Part shown: one piece after another, positions 25,403 to 31,978 of the stretch | Layout: every line of letters begins with the position of its first letter | Position numbering within the stretch: position 1 is the first letter of the stretch | Source: DASPKS01 sp035628035 | Lineage (GTDB): Bacteria; Bacteroidota; Rhodothermia; Rhodothermales; Rubricoccaceae | NCBI GenBank assembly: GCA_035628035.1 | Contig: DASPKS010000225.1 | Location: forward strand, 1 to 37,757 | DNA: 37,757 nucleotides | Direction of reading: 5' to 3' | Notes under the pieces: model-generated | Seen by the model: the letters and a program-made list of their open reading frames with translations, nothing else | Databases searched by the model: none | What the model was told of the DNA's origin: nothing | Position numbers and translations under genes: made by a program

Positions 25403-27751
25403 TCAGAAGGGGACGTCGCCTTCGACCTCTTCGGGCTCCCGCTCGGTGACCTTCAGGCGGATACCGGAGGGGTCGAACCCGAACAGGTCTTCGGGCGAGA
25501 ACACGAGGCGGAAGGCGTGCTCGCTCTCGAAGAACGGCTCGAATTTGCGGGCGACCTGGTCGAGGCGGTCGAGGTAGTAGGCGGTGTCCTCGTCGGGACG
25601 TGTGGGATCCCACTCGTCGGCGAAGCGGGCGGTCTCGAAGGCGCGGTCGCCCTTGCCTCGGGCGATGTAGTAGGCGACGCGGTCGCCGCGGCGGACGGGG
25701 CGCCCGGTGGCTTTGCTCCGACGGAGCGCCAGCTCCCACGCCGCCGCGCGCGGGCGCTTCCCGTCGGTTATGTCGCGGAGGTACGCCTCCGGGCTGTCCT
25801 TGAGGGTCTCGACGCGCTGGAAGTCCTCGACGCCCTCCCAGTCGTGGCGGATCACCTTCTCCCGCGTGGCGAGGTAGAGGTCGTGCAGCCCCCGGATGTC
25901 CTCTTCGAGGAGGCAGCCCACGGCCTCACGGACGAAGTGCCGCCCGAACCGCTCGGATGAGCGGGAGACGAGCGACGACCCCTTGAACCGGAGGCGGCCA
26001 TCGTACCCCTGCAGCACGTAGTTCTTCTTCTTGAACGAGAGCATCCGCCTGAAACGGCCGTCGAACCCGAGCCGGATGCCTTCGGGCATTTGCCCCGAGA
26101 GGTTGGAGACGAACGCGCGCTCGGCCGCCTCGTCCTCCATCCCCGGCGGGGGGACGAACAGCACGCCGTCGGTGTCCACCTCGACAACGCGCCCGCCGGC
26201 TTCGCGGATGAGCCCGATGAGCCGTCGGAGCAGCTCCTGCCCGATCTGTGCCACGCGGTCGGCTTCGGCGAAGTCGTTGAACAGCGCGTGGCCGAACCCG
26301 AGGTTGCCGTAGAACGAGTTGATGACGTTCTTGTAAGCGGTCTGGCGGGCATCGAGCTCGCCGCGCGCGTGCTCGTCCGCGGCCGTCTTCATGGCCGCCT
26401 TCGTTTCGAGGCGGAGGTCAGTGAGCGTGTGGAGGAGGCGAGGGAAGACGCCGAGCGCGTCGTCTTTCGGGCGGACGTCATAGTTGAGCATGATGCTCGG
26501 GTACAGGCTCTCCACGTCCGCATAGACGATGGGCCCGACGACCCCCGTCACGAACACGTCGGTGTAGCCGCCGACGACCTGGCTGCCCCAGTCCGCACGA
26601 GGGAGGCTGTGCCGGGCGTGGAGGTAGGCCCGGACGAAGAGCGCCTCGATCTTGGCCGCCGGGCCGGTGCGCGCGGCCTGCCCGTACGGCATAGGCACCA
26701 TCTGCGTGAGGTAGAACGTGCTCCCGGAGAGGTGCCGGGCCAGCCGCTCCGTCTCGCGCACGTCGTCGAGCGCGTACTCCAGCAGCCGCTCCGGTTCGCG
26801 CTCCCACGCCTCGGCGATGGCGTGCCCCTCGATGTAGACGCGGTCTTCGCGGGCGAAGCCGAAGTAGCGCGCGGCGGCTTTCAGCGTGTACGCCGGGAGG
26901 TCCCGCTTGAACACGTCGAAGCTCATCACCTGGAAGTAGGTGTCCACCACGTGCCGCCCGGCGACCTCGACGGCGTCGAACTCCACCATCCGCTCGGCGA
27001 ACCGCATGGAGGAGGGGAAGACGCGGGGCGCCGACCCATCCCGCCCGATGGAGAAAGGAACGCCGGAGCGGGCGCACCGCGCCATGAGGTAGGGGAGGTC
27101 GAACGCGTAGACGTTGTGGCCCTCGATCACGTCGGGGTCGCGCTCGCGAATCACGCGCACGGTCTCTTCGAGGAGGGTCTTCTCGGAGACGGCGCGGGCG
27201 TCGAGCAAGCGGGACCACCCCCGGTTGTCAGAGAGCGCGACGATGATGACCTTGTGGTCGGCGTTCGCTGCGTCCGGGAAGCCGCCGGGCGAATAGACCT
27301 CGATGTCGAGCTGGAGGCGGTGGAGGTCGTCGAGCGCCATCCCTTTGAACAGCGTGCGCCCCGTCTGCATGAGGTACTGCTGCTCGGGTGAGCCGACGGT
27401 GTAGGTGACCTCCGGCCGTTTCCCCTCGCCTTCCTGGTTGCGCTCGACGTAGCGGAGCGCCTCGTGGTAGGCGCTCCGGTTTTCGCACACGATGAGGTAG
27501 CGGAAGTAGCCCTCGCCCTGGAGCGCCTGGTACTGGAACCGGCTCCGCGGGAAGCCCTTGAGCAGCGTGACGTCGGCCAGGAAAAAGAACGGGTGGAAGG
27601 GCACCTCCTCCACCTCGACGTGGTCATCCGGGGTGCGCCGGTACAGGCGGACGCGCTCGCCGGCCCCGCTCCGCTCGACGAGCTGGAGGGCGACGATCCG
27701 CTCTGTCGGGTCGTGCCCGTAGAGAAGCTCGGCGGCGTCGGGCGGCGTCAC
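25403..27751 (-). CDS. Family-B DNA polymerase with 3'-5' exonuclease
   Basis: A 782-residue PolB. Exonuclease motifs: LDIEVYSP (D149, E151), GHNVYAFDLPYL (N213, D218) and YALDDV (Y326, D330). Polymerase motifs: A is DVESLYPSIM (D412), B is KNVINSFYGNLG (K474), C is VEVDTDGVLF (D526, D528). All catalytic acids are present, so it should be an active proofreading polymerase, probably for repair or lesion bypass alongside the replicative PolC/DnaE. Motif C reads E-V-D-T-D-G where most family members have Y-G-D-T-D-S. The start is GTG at 27751, forming a GTGA overlap with the upstream DUF5715-like gene; the sequence from there (LLYGHDPTERIVALQ) matches the usual family start. The length is that of bacterial PolB. 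Confidence 0.93.
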   Translation of the reverse strand: MTPPDAAELLYGHDPTERIVALQLVERSGAGERVRLYRRTPDDHVEVEEVPFHPFFFLADVTLLKGFPRSRFQYQALQGEGYFRYLIVCENRSAYHEALRYVERNQEGEGKRPEVTYTVGSPEQQYLMQTGRTLFKGMALDDLHRLQLDIEVYSPGGFPDAANADHKVIIVALSDNRGWSRLLDARAVSEKTLLEETVRVIRERDPDVIEGHNVYAFDLPYLMARCARSGVPFSIGRDGSAPRVFPSSMRFAERMVEFDAVEVAGRHVVDTYFQVMSFDVFKRDLPAYTLKAAARYFGFAREDRVYIEGHAIAEAWEREPERLLEYALDDVRETERLARHLSGSTFYLTQMVPMPYGQAARTGPAAKIEALFVRAYLHARHSLPRADWGSQVVGGYTDVFVTGVVGPIVYADVESLYPSIMLNYDVRPKDDALGVFPRLLHTLTDLRLETKAAMKTAADEHARGELDARQTAYKNVINSFYGNLGFGHALFNDFAEADRVAQIGQELLRRLIGLIREAGGRVVEVDTDGVLFVPPPGMEDEAAERAFVSNLSGQMPEGIRLGFDGRFRRMLSFKKKNYVLQGYDGRLRFKGSSLVSRSSERFGRHFVREAVGCLLEEDIRGLHDLYLATREKVIRHDWEGVEDFQRVETLKDSPEAYLRDITDGKRPRAAAWELALRRSKATGRPVRRGDRVAYYIARGKGDRAFETARFADEWDPTRPDEDTAYYLDRLDQVARKFEPFFESEHAFRLVFSPEDLFGFDPSGIRLKVTEREPEEVEGDVPF

Positions 27752-28560
27752 GGGAGGGCGCGGGCGACGGTCACGTGGTACACGGGCTGCTGCCGCTCCC
27801 GCAGGGCGAGCACGACCCCGTCGTTTTCGAGGTCGATCAGCGCGCGGCCGAGGAGGGCGGCGAGGCGGTCAGGATACCGCTCGGCGAGCTCCTGGTAGCG
27901 CATCCGGCGGCGGGTGGTGAGGGCGGGGTCGAGCACGGCTCGCGCCAGACCGGGCATCTCCGTGACCGCCTCCGGGAGGGCGAGCGCGTCGTCGCCCACC
28001 GCCTGGAAACGGCGGTACGTAACGTCGAACGTGGTCGCGAACTCGTGGCTGGATGGTCGCTCGGCCGCGTTGGCGTTCACGCGGCGCAGAGCCGTCTGGT
28101 CTTCGCTCGTCCGCAGCACCGAGGTGACCACGAAGCGATAGAGGGGAAGCCCGGCCTCCGCCAGGGCGGCATGAAAGCGCGTGCCTATGCTGTCGAGGGC
28201 AGCGGCGACCGCTGGGACGGCCAGCGGCTGGGAGTAGGTGCCCGCGCTGGCCACGTAGTACGGGCTCGGCCGGTCGAGGCGGACGAGACCGAGCGACGGG
28301 TGCAACGAGTCGAGCGCGGCGCGGGTAGCGGTCGGCGTGATGCCCCCCGCTTGTGCGGCCCGGACGTGGGCGGCGTTGAGCGACCGCCGCAGCTGCCCGA
28401 CCTCCCGCTCACTCAGCGGGGGCACCGCGATGAACGAGGGTCCCAGGCTGCTCAGCCAGACCTCGTGCTCCCTCCACGCCGCGCGGCCGGTCTGCACGAC
28501 GTAGGTCGTATACGAGAGGAGGCCGAGCAGGGTGGCCCACCAGAGCAGGCGCCGTAGCAT
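27748..28560 (-). CDS. DUF5715-like membrane-anchored protein (M15/VanY-like fold), copy A
   Basis: A 270-residue protein with an N-terminal membrane helix (LLWWATLLGLLSYTTYVV) and a periplasmic domain. The segment VTSVLRTSEDQTALRR followed by RPSSHEFATTFDVTY mirrors the M15 peptidase pattern SGYRS-x3-Q and S-x-H-x6-D: H172 and D179 have exactly the 7-residue spacing of the M15 zinc ligands. The terminal QPVYHVT gives a third histidine (H262). The glutamate expected three residues before it in VanX/VanY is a proline. Peptidoglycan is the likely substrate or ligand, by analogy. The start is uncertain: ATG 28560 has an AGGGGG-like ribosome site, while a GTG at 28632 would add a proline-rich stretch like that of copy B. 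It overlaps the polymerase start by 4 bases. Confidence 0.8.
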   Translation of the reverse strand: MLRRLLWWATLLGLLSYTTYVVQTGRAAWREHEVWLSSLGPSFIAVPPLSEREVGQLRRSLNAAHVRAAQAGGITPTATRAALDSLHPSLGLVRLDRPSPYYVASAGTYSQPLAVPAVAAALDSIGTRFHAALAEAGLPLYRFVVTSVLRTSEDQTALRRVNANAAERPSSHEFATTFDVTYRRFQAVGDDALALPEAVTEMPGLARAVLDPALTTRRRMRYQELAERYPDRLAALLGRALIDLENDGVVLALRERQQPVYHVTVARALP

Positions 28561-28624
28561 CTGTCCCCCTGCAACTGGACGCGGTGCTGCATCGGGAGGC
28601 AGCGCCTCTGTAGGAGTAACTAGG

Positions 28625-29572
28625 TCAGCCACGGGTGAGGTGGTAGACGGGCTGCCCCGTTTCTCGGAGGACGAGCCAGCGCCCCTCCTGTTGCATCTGG
28701 AGGAGGACGCGGCCGAGGAGGCCGTCGAGGTGCTCGGCGTAGCGGAAGCCGAGATCGGAATAAACCCCTTCGAGCCAGCGGTTCAGCCGCTCGGTATGGG
28801 GCGTCTGGGGTGGGAGCGTGGGGAGGTCTTCGTCGCGCGGGAGGTAGACGAACTGGACGTAGAGCACGTCCACGGATACCCCCGCCTCGTGCGACGACGC
28901 CGACGAGACGGCGTTCGCGTTGACCGTGCTGAGGGCCGCCTGCCGGCTCGACGTCCGCGTAGCGGAGGTGACGATGAGCCGGTACAGCGGGAGCCCGCGC
29001 GCGGCGAGAGAGTCCTGGAACCGCCGGGCCGTCTCGGAGATGAGCCATCGCGTCGACGGGACGACGAACGGGGCCGAGTATTCGAGGATAGAGACGACGT
29101 ACCGGCTGTTGTCGCCGAGCGGGACGAGCCGCCCGACGGCACGGAGGGAATCGAGGAGGGAGTCGCTGCGGACGGGCGGGGTGCCGTAGGCGAAGGCGGC
29201 CCATCGGTGGTTGCCATAGTTCGCGCCGCGCCCGCTCTCGAGCGCGTCGAGCTCGCTGTCAAGGAGCGGCCGTAGTCGCTCGAACCGCGCGCGCGTTCGT
29301 GTAACGACGGTGTCGAGGGTGTCGAGGGCGGCTCCGTAGACGGCCAGCCCGGCTTCGGTGCGGGCGAGGGAGTCGCGGAGAGCGGCGAGCTGGCGGACCA
29401 TCTCGGGCGGCGGGCCCGGAGGTGGGGGCCGCTCCACGAGGAGCGCGCGCAGGCCCCAGCCGGCGGCGAGCCCGCCGAGGGCAGCGAGGGCCACCCACAG
29501 CCAGCGCTTCGCGCGAGCGGGGGGTGCAGGTGGAGGAGCAGGGGCCTCTGGAGGGGCGACGACTGGTTCCAT
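28625..29572 (-). CDS. DUF5715-like membrane-anchored protein (M15/VanY-like fold), copy B
   Basis: A 315-residue paralogue of the gene just downstream. A proline-rich cytoplasmic start leads to one membrane helix (about 23-44, WLWVALAALGGLAAGWGLRA), a coiled segment (60-110) and a periplasmic domain with VTSATRTSSRQAAL and SSHEAGVSVDVLY. H228 and D235 again have the H-x6-D spacing of M15 zinc peptidases, and QPVYHLTRG supplies H311, with proline where the catalytic glutamate would be. Copies A and B share the spacing and the RTxxxQxAL...NANA...SSH core but are otherwise divergent, implying an old duplication. It lies 7 bases after the SodC-like gene. Confidence 0.82.
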   Translation of the reverse strand: MEPVVAPPEAPAPPPAPPARAKRWLWVALAALGGLAAGWGLRALLVERPPPPGPPPEMVRQLAALRDSLARTEAGLAVYGAALDTLDTVVTRTRARFERLRPLLDSELDALESGRGANYGNHRWAAFAYGTPPVRSDSLLDSLRAVGRLVPLGDNSRYVVSILEYSAPFVVPSTRWLISETARRFQDSLAARGLPLYRLIVTSATRTSSRQAALSTVNANAVSSASSHEAGVSVDVLYVQFVYLPRDEDLPTLPPQTPHTERLNRWLEGVYSDLGFRYAEHLDGLLGRVLLQMQQEGRWLVLRETGQPVYHLTRG

Positions 29573-29579
29573 CCGCTGT

Positions 29580-30191
29580 TCAGTCCTCCCCTTCGATCAC
29601 CCCACAGGCGAGGATCGGCCCCGATGCGCCGCCCGGCTGGGTGTAGAAGTCATCCTGCCCCGCGTGCACGACGGCGGCCCGTCCCACGACGGAGCGGCCC
29701 TCACGAAGGTGCACCAGCGGGTCTACCCGGTCGTAGCGGGCCGTCCCGTCGCGGGCGCGGAGGTTGCCGAGGTCGCCCGCATGCCGCTCGCCCTCCAAGG
29801 CGAGGGGGCCGCCGTGCCGACTGCGATCCGGGTTGAAGTGCGGCGCGTTCGCAGGGACCGGCCTCCGCAGGGAGTCAGGCGTCAAGCAGAAACGCATGTC
29901 TAGGACGTGGAGCGCGTGGAGGCCTTCTTCGCTGAGCCCCTCCACCTCGGCGAGCACGCGCACGCCGCCGCGCACCTCCTCGAACGTCACGACACCGCGC
30001 GCCTGGTGGCCGGGGAACGGGCGGAGGACGGCGCGGGCCGCGCGGGCGTCGGGCGGGGGGAGGAGGGAGTCCGGCACGGCGGCGCTGTCGGCGGAGCGGT
30101 CGGGCGAGGGGGTAGGGGAGACGGGCGCGGGCTCGCGGCATCCCAGGACGGCCCCGCCGAGCACGAGGCAGAGGGGCAGCAGGCGCGTCAT
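29580..30191 (-). CDS. Cu/Zn superoxide dismutase-like lipoprotein with altered copper site
   Basis: A 203-residue lipoprotein (lipobox VLGC, C18) with a proline/serine linker, then a SodC fold from about residue 52. Zinc-site residues are intact: HFNPDRSRHGGP supplies H118 and H126, ERHAGDLGN supplies H137 and D140. Of the copper ligands, H95 (in GLHALHVL) and H176 (in AAVVHAGQDD) remain, but the residue matching SOD1 H48 is leucine (L97). The residue matching the active-site arginine 143 is isoleucine (GASGPILACG). The structural disulfide cysteines C102 and C196 are kept. Normal dismutase activity is therefore doubtful; it may bind zinc only. It is the first gene of a five-gene minus-strand run and divergent from a CcmA-like gene. 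Confidence 0.85.
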   Translation of the reverse strand: MTRLLPLCLVLGGAVLGCREPAPVSPTPSPDRSADSAAVPDSLLPPPDARAARAVLRPFPGHQARGVVTFEEVRGGVRVLAEVEGLSEEGLHALHVLDMRFCLTPDSLRRPVPANAPHFNPDRSRHGGPLALEGERHAGDLGNLRARDGTARYDRVDPLVHLREGRSVVGRAAVVHAGQDDFYTQPGGASGPILACGVIEGED

Positions 30192-30274
30192 CGACGGGCA
30201 GAGAGGGCGGGGAAGAACGGCGCAGCGCGGCCCCTGTTTCGGCCAATTCGCCGGAGGCTGCCCGCTCGTGGCAC

Positions 30275-30282
30275 TACCTTCG
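30275..30282 (+). promoter_or_regulatory. Candidate -7 element for the CcmA-like ATPase gene
   Basis: TACCTTCG differs from TAnnTTTG at one position and lies 19 bases before the ATG at 30302. The usual -33 TTTG is not seen at the expected distance, so support is limited. Confidence 0.33.
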
Positions 30283-30301
30283 GCCCGCGCAACGACTTAG
30301 C

Positions 30302-30928
30302 ATGGACGCCCCCCCGACCCATCTAACCGCCGCCGACCTCGCGATGCGCTTCGGGCGGCGCCTCCTGTTCCGGGGGCTCTCGTTCGAGGCGGTCCCGGGG
30401 GCGCCGCTGGCCATCGTCGGGTCGAACGGGGCGGGGAAGTCCACGCTCGTGCGGATCCTCGCGGGGGTGCTCACGCCTGTGGCGGGGGAGGTCCGGCTGG
30501 TCGTCAGCGGCCAGCCCGTCGCGGCGGCAGCGCGACCCCGACGCGTAGGGCTCGTCGCGCCGTACCTCCAGCACTACGACCTCTTCTCGGCACGCGAGAA
30601 CCTATCGTTTCTCGCGCGCGCCTACGGGATCTCCGATGCGGGCCCGCGCATCGACGCGGTGCTCGACCGGGTGGGGCTCCTCGCCCGCGCCGACGACCGA
30701 CTCGCGACCTACTCGACCGGGATGCGGCAGCGCCTCCGCCTCGCCGGCGCGCTCCTCCCAGATCCCCCTGTCCTCCTCCTCGACGAGCCTTCCGCCACGC
30801 TCGACGAGGCCGGCCAAGCGCTCGTCGAGGGCGTTATTGCAATGCGAAACAAGGTAGTGGTGGTGGCGACGAACGACCCGGCCGAGGCCGCCCGCTGCGC
30901 CCACACCGTCTCGCTCGGCGGACGCTAG
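30302..30928 (+). CDS. ABC transporter ATPase, CcmA-like
   Basis: A 208-residue single-domain ATPase resembling CcmA of cytochrome c maturation. Walker A is GSNGAGKST (40-48), the signature is YSTGMRQRL (137-145) and Walker B is VLLLDEPSATLD (157-168). The switch position that is normally histidine is asparagine (VVATND, N191). The short length and the YSTGM signature favour CcmA or an ABC-2 exporter component. No ccmB or other permease gene follows; the gene ends directly on the convergent comF, sharing a CTAG. It is therefore an orphan ATPase whose partner must be elsewhere. Confidence 0.87.
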   Translation: MDAPPTHLTAADLAMRFGRRLLFRGLSFEAVPGAPLAIVGSNGAGKSTLVRILAGVLTPVAGEVRLVVSGQPVAAAARPRRVGLVAPYLQHYDLFSARENLSFLARAYGISDAGPRIDAVLDRVGLLARADDRLATYSTGMRQRLRLAGALLPDPPVLLLDEPSATLDEAGQALVEGVIAMRNKVVVVATNDPAEAARCAHTVSLGGR

Positions 30929-31653
30929 TCGCTCGCGAGCGCGAGGACGGCGAGGTCCACCTTTGCGCCGGCGTCCCGGAGGGGGAGGGCTGCCGCCGTG
31001 AGCGTGGCCCCCGTCGTCAGCACGTCGTCCACGAGGAGGGCCCGCCGGCCCGAGAGGGCGGTGGGGTCAGGCGCCACGAACGCCCCCTCGACATTGGCCC
31101 ACCGGCGCGGTCGGGAGAGCGAGGTCTGCGAGCGCGTCGGGCGGGCGCGGCGGAGGAGTTCTTCGCGAACGGGAGGCCTCCCTGGCAGCATCTCCGCCAT
31201 GCCAAGGGCGAGCTGGGTGCTCTGGTTGTAGCCTCGCTCCAGCCGCCGCACCTTCGCAAGGGGGACGGGGATGACCGCGTCGTACCGCTCTCCCGGGCGC
31301 AGTTCGACGAAGGCTTGACCGATGAGGCGGCCGAGCACGACGCCCAGCGTCAGGCGGTCGTGGTACTTCAGGGCGTGCTGGAGGCGCTGCACGGTCCCGC
31401 CCGCGTCGAACGTCCAGAGGGCAAAGGCCGTCTCGAAGGGGGAGGGGATCGGGAACCGCGCAAGGCGGGCGTGGACGGCCTCGGCGCCGGCGCGGGGGAG
31501 ACGGCGGAGACATGCCGGGCAGAGGGGAAGCCGTCCGGCGTCCCTGTGGAGGCGGGCGTCGCAGCCGAGGCAGAGCGATGGGTAGACGAACGAGGCCGCC
31601 GCGTGGGCGAGCGCGCGGGCCGCCGTGCGCAGGGCGGAAGGAGAAGCGGCCAT
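30925..31653 (-). CDS. comF: ComF family phosphoribosyltransferase-like protein
   Basis: A 242-residue ComF/GntX protein. An N-terminal zinc finger (C28-x2-C31 and C45-x2-C48: CLGCDARL, CPACLRRL) is followed by the type I PRTase region with VPLAKVRRLERGYNQSTQLA and the PRPP loop ALLVDDVLTTGAT (205-217). In competent bacteria ComF helps bring single-stranded DNA into the cytoplasm and interacts with PriA-type helicase; here that role is by homology. The start is the ATG at 31653, giving the normal family length. It is convergent with the CcmA-like gene, overlapping it by four bases, and divergent from the small gene at 31728. Confidence 0.9.
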   Translation of the reverse strand: MAASPSALRTAARALAHAAASFVYPSLCLGCDARLHRDAGRLPLCPACLRRLPRAGAEAVHARLARFPIPSPFETAFALWTFDAGGTVQRLQHALKYHDRLTLGVVLGRLIGQAFVELRPGERYDAVIPVPLAKVRRLERGYNQSTQLALGMAEMLPGRPPVREELLRRARPTRSQTSLSRPRRWANVEGAFVAPDPTALSGRRALLVDDVLTTGATLTAAALPLRDAGAKVDLAVLALASD

Positions 31654-31667
31654 CGCGCGAAGAGGCG

Positions 31668-31695
31668 TTTGGCAGGGCACGGAGGAATATCTTGG
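31668..31695 (+). promoter_or_regulatory. Candidate Bacteroidetes-type promoter
   Basis: TTTG (31668-31671), a 16-base spacer, then TATCTTGG (31688-31695), close to TTTG-N17-23-TAnnTTTG though the spacer is slightly short. It lies 32 bases before the ATG at 31728 and would drive the small gene and the mannosyltransferase homologue. It is the best two-box match in the window. Confidence 0.5.
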
Positions 31696-31727
31696 GTGGT
31701 CCCTTCTCGTGCAAGCCCGCCTCCCCG

Positions 31728-31967
31728 ATGCCCCACCGCCGCGGCATGCTCATCAAGAACGTTGCTGAGCGCCCGCTCTCCGTCCGCCTCGCCAACCGGC
31801 AGATCGACCTCGAGCCGGGGGATGAGGTGCTCGTCACGGCCGAGGAGGTGCGCGACGCCGCGCTCCGCGACCACCTCCAGGTGCGCACCCTCGCCGTCGT
31901 GCGACCCTCCACGGCGGAGGAGGACGCCGACCTCGTGCAGCGGCTCCGCGAGGCGAGCCGGGCCTAA
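31728..31967 (+). CDS. Small conserved-looking protein of unknown function
   Basis: A 79-residue protein with alternating strands (MLIKNVAERPLSVRLANRQI, DLEPGDEVLVTAEEV) and a C-terminal helix (STAEEDADLVQRLREASRA). The first half looks like a small beta-barrel and contains no cysteines. Starts at ATG 31728 or 31746 are both possible; the later one removes only the basic MPHRRG. Codon third positions are GC-rich as in neighbours, supporting coding. It ends 11 bases before the GTG of the glycosyltransferase, so the two are probably one transcript. I do not recognise a family. Confidence 0.7.
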   Translation: MPHRRGMLIKNVAERPLSVRLANRQIDLEPGDEVLVTAEEVRDAALRDHLQVRTLAVVRPSTAEEDADLVQRLREASRA

Positions 31968-31978
31968 GCCGCCCCACC

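Noticed and set aside
28561..28632. GTG at 28632 as the start of DUF5715-like copy A
   Set aside because: Third codon positions in the extra 24 codons are poor in G and C, unlike the gene, and there is no ribosome site; the ATG at 28560 has an AGGGGG ahead of it. The proline-rich start of copy B keeps this alternative open.
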